55,563 bases of DNA. It comes from an uncultured Oscillospiraceae bacterium. Lineage in GTDB: Bacteria > Bacillota > Clostridia > Oscillospirales > Oscillospiraceae. Below are positions 33,301 to 41,076 of the stretch, in pieces. The stretch covers positions 1-55,563 of the forward strand of contig CAKTNS010000012.1 in assembly GCA_934589225.1 (NCBI GenBank), written 5' to 3'. The notes beneath the pieces were generated by a model. It was not told the DNA's origin. It was given only the letters and a program-made list of their open reading frames with translations, and searched no databases. Position 1 is the stretch's first letter, and each line of letters begins with the position of its first letter. The position numbers and the translations under genes were made by a program.

Positions 33301-34648
33301 AGGTCTGAAAACGGTCCACTTCCTGGCCGTTTTTCATGACCACCGCGCCGATTTCGATGATGCGGTCATTCTGGGCGCTTAAACCGGTAGTCTCCAAATC
33401 AAAGGCCACATACTCCCCATCAAAGGGAATGTCCTGGTCGCCGTGGACCACGATCCGGTCATCCACATCGTTGACATAGTACCCCTCCACACCGTAGAGG
33501 ATCTTGATGTTCTCGTCGGTTCCCGCCACCTTGGCCTTGGAGGCCGCCTTCATGGCATCCGGGAAGGACTGGGCAACGCCGTGGTCTGTAATGGCAATGG
33601 CCTTATGGCCCCAGGCGGCTGCCTGCTTGACTGCCGCGGCGGTATCCGTCAGGGCATCCATATTGCTCATGGTGGTGTGCAAATGCAGCTCCACACGTTT
33701 GCCGTCAGGGGCCGTATCTTTCCGCTTGGGCATGGCACCCGGCATCATAGCGTAGGGCTTCAGGACCATGTCATTTTCAAACCGATCTTCAATAAGCTTT
33801 CCCTGGACCCGGAGCACACTGCCCATCTGCACATTTTCCAAAATGGGTTTTGCCTCCCGGGCTTCCAGGAACCTTGTGACCCGGATGGAATTGGTGTTAT
33901 CCGTCATGTCGAACTTGACCACCCAGGCATTGCGCTTGGTCAGCTCTTTGTGCTCAATGGCAAAGACTCTGCCCTCCACGATGATGGTGCCCATATCCAG
34001 CGTCAGGTCCTTCATCGCGGTTGCGCTGCCACGGAAGGGCTTTCCGTAGAAGGTATCGCTGTCTTGGGGCTTGGAGGCCTCCTGCTGGGGTTGTTGGCTT
34101 TGTGCCATGGGAATGGAAGTCAGCGCCTTCTGGCGGATTTTCTCCATGGCTTCGCTGAGCTCCCGGTCCGAAAATTCGTGCCCCGCCTCCACACGGATGG
34201 TCACATCCGTGGCAAACCGTGCTTTCAGCGCCGACACAACGGCGGGAATCTGCTTTTCCACCCCGGCTTTCCCGTTGGCAACCAAGGAAACGGTCAGTTC
34301 ATTGCCGCTCCATGTCCATTTGGCTCCGGCAAGGGATCCCCGGGTCATGGAATCCTGCTCCACAAACAGGCTCCGAAGCTCCTCCGGCTCCATCTTGGAC
34401 AGCTCCTGGGCCGGATGGGTGAGCACAATATGGAGCCTGTTCAGGCCGTAGAGTTCCAGCAGTTCTTTTTCTAACTGCTGGGTCATGCGCCGGGGCACAT
34501 AGGTTTCCGCATGGGCCGCCGCTTCCACCGTCCGGGAAGCGGGATCTAAGTCCACGGCCACAAGAGCCGCCTGAGAAAGGGCCTTGCGGATCTCCTCAGG
34601 TGGCTCATAGTCCGGAAACATATCTAATAACAACAGGTTCTCTTTCAT
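30347..34648 (-). CDS. polC: DNA polymerase III alpha subunit, PolC type
   Basis: A 1,433-residue Gram-positive replicative polymerase. In order: an N-terminal domain, an OB fold at about 215-300, a PHP domain (LHLHT 320-324), an inserted DnaQ-like 3'-5' exonuclease (VAFDLETTGL from about 414, later VAHNSDFD), the rest of PHP, a Cys4 zinc module (CPNPEC ... CPKCG near residue 900), then palm, fingers and a helix-hairpin-helix C-terminus ending in a beta-clamp-type QISLF. Its length is normal for the family. ATG 34648 overlaps the ispG stop (ATGA). It is the last gene of the long operon that starts with pyrH. Confidence 0.97.
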   Translation of the reverse strand: MKENLLLLDMFPDYEPPEEIRKALSQAALVAVDLDPASRTVEAAAHAETYVPRRMTQQLEKELLELYGLNRLHIVLTHPAQELSKMEPEELRSLFVEQDSMTRGSLAGAKWTWSGNELTVSLVANGKAGVEKQIPAVVSALKARFATDVTIRVEAGHEFSDRELSEAMEKIRQKALTSIPMAQSQQPQQEASKPQDSDTFYGKPFRGSATAMKDLTLDMGTIIVEGRVFAIEHKELTKRNAWVVKFDMTDNTNSIRVTRFLEAREAKPILENVQMGSVLRVQGKLIEDRFENDMVLKPYAMMPGAMPKRKDTAPDGKRVELHLHTTMSNMDALTDTAAAVKQAAAWGHKAIAITDHGVAQSFPDAMKAASKAKVAGTDENIKILYGVEGYYVNDVDDRIVVHGDQDIPFDGEYVAFDLETTGLSAQNDRIIEIGAVVMKNGQEVDRFQTFVDPQRILDKKIIELTGITDDMLVGAPQIEEVLPKFLEFVGDRVLVAHNSDFDTGFIRAACARMDIPYRFTAADTLILSQNMLPQLNKFKLDIVSNALSLPDFQHHRAADDAVTCGLIMHRLMEQMTQDLGIHRLQEINDRMTTLRAKGRITDRHARHIIILAKNQVGLRNLYHLISDSNLKYFKRVPRIPKSELMELREGLIIGSACEAGELFQAMLDGKSEDELKRIASFYDYLEIQPLANNMFMLAKGMAKDVEQLREYNRTIVRLGESLGKMVVATGDVHFLNPEDEIFRHILLATKGFDDADKPNPLYFRSTDNMLEEFSYLGEEKAYEVVVTNPNLIADMCETLRPVPHNLFAPKIENSVEDLKSLVYGKLHRLYGENPPELITKRVETELHDIISCHYDVIYMSAQKLVQNSLEHGYLVGSRGSVGSSIVAYMSGITEVNSFPPHYRCPNPECKFTTFEVPKGYGCGADLPDAVCPKCGAKFEKDGFNIPFETFLGFGGDKVPDIDLNFSGEYQSKAHAYCVEMFGKSHVFRAGTIGTVAEKTAFGYVKKYLAERGMSANRAEENRLAAGCVGVRRTTGQHPGGLVVIPQENEIWDFCPVQHPADDPNADQITTHFEYHSMEENLLKLDMLGHDDPTMIRMMEDMTGVDAKTIPLDDKNTMSIFTSSKVLGYENDKILGPTGAVAIPEFNTKFTRGMLMDTMPERFDTLLRLSGFSHGTDVWLGNAKDLITSKTATVDQAIGCRDDIMLYLISCGMPEKRSFKIMEAVRKGRGLPEGAEQEMIDAGVPDWYIGSCKKIKYLFPKAHAVAYVMMAFRIAWFKVYHPLAFYAAYFYRRSQKGGFDAVLMTQGMEAIMANMDAIETNENASDKDEDLLTTMEVVYEYYLRGFSFLPIDVYKSHATKFLIIDGKILPPFVAISGLGENAAWDLMRGREGKTFLSIEEVAAACPKVSKTHIQMLKDAGAFGSLPDTSQISLF

Positions 34649-35688
34649 ACGTTCATTGCGTCGATCCGGCGCAGCAGCTCCGGCAGCAGTTCCTCATAGG
34701 GAAGCTTTGCGACCTGCTGGCCTTTTTCAAAGATCATTCCCCAGCCGTCGCCGCCGGCAATGCCGATGTCCGCCTCCCGGGCTTCTCCGGGGCCGTTGAC
34801 CACACAGCCCATGACCGCTACCGTAATAGGCTTTTCGCAGTTCCGCAGGGCCTCGTCCACCCGGTTCACCAGTCCAATCAAATCAATGCGTGTGCGGCCG
34901 CAGGTGGGGCAGGAAATAATGTCCACGCCCTCTTTCCGAAGACCGGCAGCTTTCAGAATGTCCTTGGCGGCATAGACCTCTTCCACGGGATCATCGGTCA
35001 GGCTGACCCGCAGGGTGTCACCGATACCGTCCAGCAGCAGGCTGCCAATGCCCATGGCAGATTTGATCAGGCCCTGCCGGACGGGCCCTGTTTCCGTTAC
35101 GCCGATGTGCAGCGGATAGTCGCACTTGGAGCGGAACAGCCGGGCAGCTGCCACCATGGTGGGCACATGGGAGGATTTCATAGAAACACAGGTGTCATAG
35201 AACCCAAACTTTTCCAGCAGCTCCAAGTGACCAAAGGCACTTTCCACCAGGGCCTCCGCCGTGGGATGGCCGTATTTTTGAAGCAATTCCTGCTCCAGGC
35301 TTCCCCCGTTGACACCGATGCGAATGGGAATATGCTTCTCTTTGCAAACCTCTACCACTGCTTTCACCCGGTCTTCCCCGCCGATGTTGCCGGGATTGAT
35401 CCGAATCTTGCTGGCACCGCCTTCAGCGGCGGCAATGGCCAGCTTGTAGTCGAAGTGAATATCCGCAACCAGAGGCAGCACGCTCTCTTTGCAAATCTCC
35501 GCAAAGCCCCGGGCAGCCTCCATATTGGGAACCGCCAACCGGGCGACCTGGCAGCCCGCCGCAGCCAGAGTACGGATTTGAGACAGGCTTCCTTCCACAT
35601 CGGTGGTTTTTGTATTCAGCATGGACTGGATCACCACGTCCGCGCCGCCGCCGATGGCCACATTTCCAACTTTTATCTGTCTGGTCAT
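34645..35688 (-). CDS. ispG: HMBPP synthase (MEP pathway)
   Basis: A 347-residue GcpE/IspG that reduces methylerythritol cyclodiphosphate to HMBPP with a 4Fe-4S cluster. The TIM-barrel half starts IKVGNVAIGGGADVVIQSM. The cluster cysteines are in IISCPTCGRTRIDL and MGCVVNGPGEA. The length fits the bacterial type without the extra plant domain. It lies in the same operon as dxr and uppS, so three isoprenoid genes are cotranscribed. Confidence 0.96.
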   Translation of the reverse strand: MTRQIKVGNVAIGGGADVVIQSMLNTKTTDVEGSLSQIRTLAAAGCQVARLAVPNMEAARGFAEICKESVLPLVADIHFDYKLAIAAAEGGASKIRINPGNIGGEDRVKAVVEVCKEKHIPIRIGVNGGSLEQELLQKYGHPTAEALVESAFGHLELLEKFGFYDTCVSMKSSHVPTMVAAARLFRSKCDYPLHIGVTETGPVRQGLIKSAMGIGSLLLDGIGDTLRVSLTDDPVEEVYAAKDILKAAGLRKEGVDIISCPTCGRTRIDLIGLVNRVDEALRNCEKPITVAVMGCVVNGPGEAREADIGIAGGDGWGMIFEKGQQVAKLPYEELLPELLRRIDAMNV

Positions 35689-35694
35689 GATGTG

Positions 35695-36756
35695 TTACCC
35701 CTTTATCGCAAAAATAATGTCCTTAAACATAATAAGCCCCATGAGGACCAGCAACAAAATCATGCCGACCCCATGAATATAACCCTCAATCTTGGGATTG
35801 AGCTTCTTGTGGGTCACCGCTTCAATGGCCGTTGTCAAAAGCACGCCCATCAGGCGGCCCCCATCCAGTGCGGGGATGGGCAGCAGATTCATAACCGCCA
35901 GGTTGATGGCGATGAAGCCGCCAAAATACAATAGATTCAAAAACGCATAATACCGGCTACCGGACTGGTCCGCCACCTGGGCCATCTGAGAAACAATACC
36001 CACCGGCCCGGACACATCCTCCACCCCCGCCTGCCCCGTAAAGAGCATCTGAAGAGACAGCCGGACCATCCGCACCGTATCCAAGGCGCTGGCCCAGGTG
36101 TATTTCACCTTTTCAAGCAACGTTGCGTCTGTTACCGAGAAGCTGAAACCATAGCGCCGGGAAACGGTACCGTCTTCATTTTGAAACTCCTGCTTTTCCA
36201 TTTTCAGGGCATTCAGCGTCACGGTTTTTCCGTCCCGTTCCAGCACCAGATCATGAACATCCCCGGGATTCAGGGACAGAATCAAGGAAAAATCGCTGTA
36301 CACATAGATTTTTTCCCCGTCCACCCGGACAATACGGTCTCCCTCCTGTATGCCATCCACCCCTGCAAAGCTGCACAGAGGGTCTACCTGGGCGATCACC
36401 GGCTGGATAAACTGTTTGTCCGGCCCGAAAAAGCAGGCCAGCAATACAACACCGGTCAGGAAATTCATCGCCGCACCGGCAGCCAGAATGATGCAGCGCT
36501 TCCACCAGGCCGCATTGGGAAAAGCCCGAGGAGCATTGCTTTTTTCGTCCTCCCCTTCCATGGCGCAGAAACCGCCGATGGGGATGCAGCGAATAGAGTA
36601 CAGGGTCTCACCGATCTGCTTCTTAAAAAGAGTGGGGCCCATAAACAGGGAAAATTCATTGACCTGGACCCCAAAGGCCTTGGCCGTTAGAAAATGCCCT
36701 AATTCATGAATAAAAACCAGAAAACTAAAGAGTAAAAACGCAAAAAGATAGCTCAT
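35695..36756 (-). CDS. rseP: Site-2 protease RseP family
   Basis: A 353-residue intramembrane zinc metalloprotease. The first helix carries HELGH (residues 17-21), a PDZ domain lies centrally (GIQEGDRIVRVDGEKIYVYSDF), and the second metal motif is in the third helix (IPALDGGRL). ATG 36756 (MSYLFAF) is preferred to TTG 36768, since GAGG sits six bases before it. Family members cleave anti-sigma factors or signal-peptide remnants. In Clostridia it normally follows dxr, as here. Confidence 0.94.
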   Translation of the reverse strand: MSYLFAFLLFSFLVFIHELGHFLTAKAFGVQVNEFSLFMGPTLFKKQIGETLYSIRCIPIGGFCAMEGEDEKSNAPRAFPNAAWWKRCIILAAGAAMNFLTGVVLLACFFGPDKQFIQPVIAQVDPLCSFAGVDGIQEGDRIVRVDGEKIYVYSDFSLILSLNPGDVHDLVLERDGKTVTLNALKMEKQEFQNEDGTVSRRYGFSFSVTDATLLEKVKYTWASALDTVRMVRLSLQMLFTGQAGVEDVSGPVGIVSQMAQVADQSGSRYYAFLNLLYFGGFIAINLAVMNLLPIPALDGGRLMGVLLTTAIEAVTHKKLNPKIEGYIHGVGMILLLVLMGLIMFKDIIFAIKG

Positions 36757-36764
36757 ACTTTGCC

Positions 36765-37913
36765 TCAAACCATGGATTTTACAGAGCGTCTCGCAAGCCG
36801 GTCCATTTCAAGAATGTCCTCCAGCGTTGGAGAAACCAGGAACGGAACCGCCTCCACCGCCTGTTTCACCAGGTCATAAAGATCATAGAATCCGATTTTA
36901 TCCTGCAGGAACAGGGCGACGGCCTCCTCGTTGGCGCCGTTCATGGCAGCGCAGGCGGAGCCGCCAAGCTTTGCACAGTGCCTTGCCAAGGCAAGACAAG
37001 GGAACGCCTCCAGATCCGGCTTGCCGAAGGTCAGCGGACCGCAGGCCGTCAGATCCAGCGGCTCTACGGGGCTGGGAAATCGCTCGGGGTAGGTCATGGC
37101 CAGCTGAATGGGCAGACGCATATCCGGTGCGCCCATCTGTGCCATCACGGCTCCGTCGGTAAACTCCACCATGCTGTGAACGATGCTCTGGCGATGGATC
37201 AGCACGTCCACCTGCTCCAGAGGCAGGTCGTACAGCCGCATGGCCTCAATAACCTCCAGGCCCTTGTTCATCAGGGTCGCGCAGTCAATGGTGATCTTGG
37301 GGCCCATTTTCCAATTGGGATGTTTTAGGGCATCCGCCTTGGTCACCTTGGAAAGCTGCTGCCGGTCCATGCCGAAAAAGGGACCGCCGGAGCAGGTCAA
37401 AATCAAGCGCTTGACCTCTTTCCGGTTTTCGCAGCCCATGAGACACTGGAAAATCGCGGAATGCTCCGAATCCACGGGAACGATCTGGGCCCCATACTTC
37501 TTCGCCTCTGCCATCACAAGCTCCCCGGCGCAGACCAATGTCTCCTTGTTGGCAAGGCCGATGCGCTTCCGGGCCCGAATGGCTGCCAGCGTGGGCTTTA
37601 ACCCCAGCATACCCACCACCGCCGTAATGACGCAGTCGGCACTTTCCAGAGTGGCGGCCTCCAGAAGGCCCTCCATGCCGAAGCTGACACGCACCGGAAG
37701 GTCACAGAGCATTTCTTTCAGGGCCTTGGCCCCCTCCTCCGTGGCGACTACCGCCAGCTCCGGGCGAAATTCCCGGCACTGCTGGGAAAGCAGCTCCAGG
37801 CTGCTGCCCGCCGTCAGGGCCCCTACCCGGATTTCCGGGTGCATCCGGACAACGTCCAGGCTCTGGCGGCCAATGGAGCCGGTAGAGCCAAGAATACTGA
37901 TACAATTCACCAT
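36765..37913 (-). CDS. dxr: 1-deoxy-D-xylulose-5-phosphate reductoisomerase
   Basis: A 382-residue NADPH-dependent enzyme making methylerythritol phosphate. The N-terminal Rossmann motif is ILGSTGSIGRQSLDVV. NKETLVCAGE and the metal/substrate region VPVDSEHSAIFQCL are visible, and further on SGGPFFG and HPNWKMGPKITIDCATLMNKGLEVIEA. The gene starts three bases after the cdsA stop, with no strong ribosome binding site, so translation is probably coupled. Confidence 0.96.
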   Translation of the reverse strand: MVNCISILGSTGSIGRQSLDVVRMHPEIRVGALTAGSSLELLSQQCREFRPELAVVATEEGAKALKEMLCDLPVRVSFGMEGLLEAATLESADCVITAVVGMLGLKPTLAAIRARKRIGLANKETLVCAGELVMAEAKKYGAQIVPVDSEHSAIFQCLMGCENRKEVKRLILTCSGGPFFGMDRQQLSKVTKADALKHPNWKMGPKITIDCATLMNKGLEVIEAMRLYDLPLEQVDVLIHRQSIVHSMVEFTDGAVMAQMGAPDMRLPIQLAMTYPERFPSPVEPLDLTACGPLTFGKPDLEAFPCLALARHCAKLGGSACAAMNGANEEAVALFLQDKIGFYDLYDLVKQAVEAVPFLVSPTLEDILEMDRLARRSVKSMV

Positions 37914-37916
37914 AAT

Positions 37917-38729
37917 TTACACCGCCAAAGGAAGAATCAGAAGCAACGCTTCCATAAGAGGCGCCACCAGGACCATCGAATCAAAACGGTCCAGCACGCC
38001 GCCGTGGCCGGGGATCAGATTGCCGTAATCCTTGATGCCGGTCTGGCGCTTGACCACAGAAAAACACAGGTCCCCCATCACATCCACACCGGTACCGGCA
38101 ATGGCATACAGGATCACCGCCCCATAGTTTACCCGGAATTGCAGGAACAGCTGCAAAATAAGCCCATACACCAGCATGCCCACCAAAGCAAAGCCAAAGC
38201 CGCCCAATACACCCTCTATGGTCTTATTGGGGCTCACCACCGGCGCCAGCTTGTGCTTGCCAAACCGCAGGCCCACAAAGTAAGCCCCCGCATCCGAAAG
38301 GAACGCCACCACAAAGGGCAGCAGCACAAAGAAGCGGCCGTTGGTGGTCATGAGAATACGGATGATCGAGCTGAGCATCAGAGGAATCACGAAACCGCCT
38401 AAGGTGCAGAGGCCCACCAGGTCTATGGAGACCTTCACATGGTCCAGCATGACCTCCGAAAACAGCAGCATCAGGTATACGATGAGCCCCAGCAGAAGGT
38501 AGGCCTGCAAGCCGCCATAGTAGCTCCAAATCGCCAAGCCGAAGGCCGCCACCACACTGTAGATGACCATACGGATCCGGCGGCACAGGCCCGTGCGGTA
38601 GAGGAACTCATAGGCGGCAATGGCCATCAGCGCCCCCAGCAACAACGTCGGCACGATCTCCGGGGCAAGTAAAAGGATCAGCAGCAACACCGGAATGGCA
38701 ATTGCCGCTGTGATAATTCTCGTTTTCAT
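37917..38729 (-). CDS. cdsA: Phosphatidate cytidylyltransferase
   Basis: A 270-residue polytopic membrane enzyme (about eight helices) that makes CDP-diacylglycerol from phosphatidate and CTP. The family signature near the C-terminus is FSVVKRQTGIKDYGNLIPGHGG followed by LDRFDS. FLSDAGAYFVGLRFGKHKLAP and SPNKTIEG are further conserved blocks. It starts three bases after uppS. It is adjacent to uppS in nearly all Firmicutes. Confidence 0.95.
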   Translation of the reverse strand: MKTRIITAAIAIPVLLLILLLAPEIVPTLLLGALMAIAAYEFLYRTGLCRRIRMVIYSVVAAFGLAIWSYYGGLQAYLLLGLIVYLMLLFSEVMLDHVKVSIDLVGLCTLGGFVIPLMLSSIIRILMTTNGRFFVLLPFVVAFLSDAGAYFVGLRFGKHKLAPVVSPNKTIEGVLGGFGFALVGMLVYGLILQLFLQFRVNYGAVILYAIAGTGVDVMGDLCFSVVKRQTGIKDYGNLIPGHGGVLDRFDSMVLVAPLMEALLLILPLAV

Positions 38730-38732
38730 GGG

Positions 38733-39452
38733 TCAGACGCCTCCAAAACGGCGGTTACGCCGATGATACTCCGCAATGGCCTTATCCAGGTCCTGGGGGC
38801 CGAAATCCGGCCACAGAACATCCATAAATACGTACTCGGAATAAGCGGACTGCCACAGCAGGAAGTTGCTGGTACGCATCTCCCCCGAGGGCCGGATAAT
38901 GAGCTCCGGGTCCGGCACACCGGCTGAATACAGATAGGAATCAAAAAGGCCTTCCGTCAGCTCCTGGGGCTGACGCTTCCCTGCGGCCACCTCCGCGGCA
39001 AAGGCCCGGGCAGCCCGGACGATCTCATCCCTGCCGCCGTAATTCAGGCAGAAATTCACCTGAACGTCATATTCTACAGAACGGTTCTCCGCATCCCGGC
39101 ACAGCTTTTGCAGCTGCGGAGACAGACGGGACATATCTCCAAAGAAGCGAAAACGGACCCTGTTTTTTTCCATGTCCAGCAGGGCCTCCTCCAGATACTT
39201 CCGGAGCAGCAGCATAATGCCCCCTACTTCCTCCTGAGACCGCTTCCAGTTCTCCGTAGAAAAAGCATAGACCGTCAGGTATTCCACGCCCAGGCTGCGG
39301 CAATAGTTGGCGATTCTCCGAAAAGCCTCCGCACCGGCGCTGTGACCGGCGGTACGGGGCAGCCCACGCTTCTTTGCCCACCGGCCGTTGCCGTCCATAA
39401 TGATTGCGATATGTCGGGGCGGTTTCGGAAGATTTTCATTCTCGAGCGCCAT
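38733..39452 (-). CDS. uppS: Undecaprenyl diphosphate synthase
   Basis: A 239-residue cis-prenyltransferase building C55-PP for cell wall lipid carriers. The catalytic Asp motif is IAIIMDGNGRWA; further motifs include GLPRTAGHSAGAEAFRRI, TVYAFSTENW and the C-terminal RPSGEMRTSNFLLWQSAYSE. AGAGGTG-like sequence precedes ATG 39452. A 118-bp gap with two hairpins separates it from frr. Confidence 0.96.
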   Translation of the reverse strand: MALENENLPKPPRHIAIIMDGNGRWAKKRGLPRTAGHSAGAEAFRRIANYCRSLGVEYLTVYAFSTENWKRSQEEVGGIMLLLRKYLEEALLDMEKNRVRFRFFGDMSRLSPQLQKLCRDAENRSVEYDVQVNFCLNYGGRDEIVRAARAFAAEVAAGKRQPQELTEGLFDSYLYSAGVPDPELIIRPSGEMRTSNFLLWQSAYSEYVFMDVLWPDFGPQDLDKAIAEYHRRNRRFGGV

Positions 39453-39500
39453 GCAAGCACCTCTTTCTCACCGGATCCATAAGGTCCGTTCAATTTTGAG

Positions 39501-39563
39501 GGGGCTTTCAAAAGCCCCATAGTATGTTTTCCGCGAGCCGGTGCCATAAAGACCGGCCCGCGG
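39501..39563. promoter_or_regulatory. Two hairpins between frr and uppS
   Basis: An 8-bp stem (GGGGCTTT / AAAGCCCC, 39501-39518) and a 12-bp stem with one mismatch (39531-39542 / 39552-39563). Neither is followed by a T-run on the minus strand, so complete termination is unlikely. They may set RNA processing or stability between the pyrH-frr and uppS-polC halves of the operon. Confidence 0.45.
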
Positions 39564-39570
39564 ATGAAAA

Positions 39571-40125
39571 TCAGATGGACATCAGTTCCTTGTCCTTGGC
39601 GGCCAGAGCGGCATCCACCTTCTTGATATACTTATCCAGCATATCCTGCAGGTCCTTTTCTGCCTTCTTCTGGTCATCCTCGGTGATCTCACCGTTCTTT
39701 TTCAGCTTCTTCACATAGTCCATGCCATCCCGGCGAATGTTCCGCATGGCGACCTTTGCGTCCTCGGCGTAGCGCTTGACCTGCTTGGACAGGTCTTTAC
39801 GACGCTCCTCCGTCAGCTGGGGGAACACCAGCCGGATGACCCGGCCGTCATTCTGGGGGTTGATGCCCAGGTCGGAGATCTGAATGGCCTTCTGGATCTC
39901 TTTGAGCAGCTTGGTATCCCAGGGCGTGATCACCAGGGTTCTGGCGTCCGGAGAGGAAATGGTGGCAACGCCGTTCAGAGGGGTCTCACTGCCATAGTAT
40001 TCTACGCTGATGCGGTCCAGAACCTTCGCATTGGCACGTCCGGCACGAACGGCATCGAAGTCCTCCCCCAAATGCTCCAGGGTCCGGTCCATTTTTCTGG
40101 AAAATTCATTAAAATCTACGCTCAT
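39571..40125 (-). CDS. frr: Ribosome recycling factor
   Basis: A 184-residue two-domain protein: long three-helix bundle plus small beta domain. Typical text includes EHLGEDFDAVRAGRANAKVLDRI, YYGSETPLNGVATI and RLVFPQLTEERRKDL. It splits post-termination ribosomes with EF-G. Three bases after pyrH, with AGGAGG upstream of ATG 40125. Confidence 0.97.
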   Translation of the reverse strand: MSVDFNEFSRKMDRTLEHLGEDFDAVRAGRANAKVLDRISVEYYGSETPLNGVATISSPDARTLVITPWDTKLLKEIQKAIQISDLGINPQNDGRVIRLVFPQLTEERRKDLSKQVKRYAEDAKVAMRNIRRDGMDYVKKLKKNGEITEDDQKKAEKDLQDMLDKYIKKVDAALAAKDKELMSI

Positions 40126-40128
40126 TGA

Positions 40129-40848
40129 TTAGTCCTCCTTTACGATGGTTCCAATTTTCTCTCCGCTTACAACGCGGAGGATATTGCTGGGATCTGCCAG
40201 GGCAAAGCAAACAAGAGTCATGTGGTTGTCCATAGCCAGGGTCATTGCGGTGGTATCCGTTGCTTTCAGATGACGGGCCAGCACTTCATCATAGGTCAGC
40301 TCGTCAAACTTCACTGCAGTGGGGTCCACATTGGGGTCGGCAGAGTAGATGCCGTCCACGTTCTTGGCCATCAGAATGGCATCGGCCTCGATCTCAACGC
40401 CCCGCAGCACCGCACCGGTATCGGTGGAGAAATAGGGGTTGCCGGTACCGGCGGCGAAGAGCACCACCTTCCCCTCGTTGAGATAACGGTCTGCGGTGTC
40501 CCGGGTAAAATACTCCGCGAACTTGTTCATTTCCACGGCACTGAGCACCCGGGCGGGAACACCGTGCTGCTCCAGAGCGTCTGCCATGGCGATGCAGTTC
40601 ATGACGGTGGCCAGCATGCCCATGGCATCGCCGTGGGAGCGCTGCATTTTATCCGCGCCGTCCTTTACGCCCCGCCAGAAGTTGCCGCCGCCGATCACCA
40701 GGCCGATCTGGACACCCTTTTCATGGCATTCCTTGATGGCTTCGCACACCGGATGGATCACACTATAATCAAGGCCCCGATGCTGGTCACCGGCCAGGGC
40801 CTCACCGCTGAGCTTCAGCAGAATTCGTTTGTATTTGATTTGAGACAA
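40129..40848 (-). CDS. pyrH: UMP kinase
   Basis: A 239-residue amino-acid-kinase-fold UMP kinase. Motifs: RILLKLSGEALAG at the N-terminus, VIGGGNFWRG, ADKMQRSHGDAMGMLATVMN and VDGIYSADPN. First gene of the operon, behind a sigma-A promoter. In most Firmicutes rpsB-tsf precede pyrH directly; here they do not, and glnS is divergent instead. Confidence 0.97.
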   Translation of the reverse strand: MSQIKYKRILLKLSGEALAGDQHRGLDYSVIHPVCEAIKECHEKGVQIGLVIGGGNFWRGVKDGADKMQRSHGDAMGMLATVMNCIAMADALEQHGVPARVLSAVEMNKFAEYFTRDTADRYLNEGKVVLFAAGTGNPYFSTDTGAVLRGVEIEADAILMAKNVDGIYSADPNVDPTAVKFDELTYDEVLARHLKATDTTAMTLAMDNHMTLVCFALADPSNILRVVSGEKIGTIVKED

Positions 40849-40908
40849 ATCGTATCACTCCTTCTCTTTCCCACAGGGGCACCCACAGCCCCGCATGGCA
40901 TCGACTCT

Positions 40909-40937
40909 ATTTTAGCGTAAAAATGGCAAATTGACAA
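40909..40937 (-). promoter_or_regulatory. Sigma-A promoter of the pyrH-polC operon
   Basis: On the minus strand TTGTCA (40932-40937) and TAAAAT (40909-40914) are spaced 17 bases, about 60 bases before the pyrH start codon. Confidence 0.75.
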
Positions 40938-41007
40938 CCACTAAATTTAAGAATTCGTAATTATTTCACAAAGCCCCGGCAAATTCCCCCGCACCCATAA
41001 ATTTTGA

Positions 41008-41036
41008 TTGCAATCAAAGGGGAAATGGGTTATAAT
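41008..41036 (+). promoter_or_regulatory. Sigma-A promoter of glnS
   Basis: TTGCAA (41008-41013) and a perfect TATAAT (41031-41036) are spaced 17 bases, 40 bases before the start codon. Confidence 0.85.
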
Positions 41037-41076
41037 ACCACATTATTGAAGCAACACTTAGAGAGGAAGTTTCCAT

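Noticed and set aside
31382..33382. 666-codon open frame antisense to polC
   Set aside because: PolC is continuous with all motifs here; the antisense frame is a codon-bias artefact rich in His, Val and Gly.
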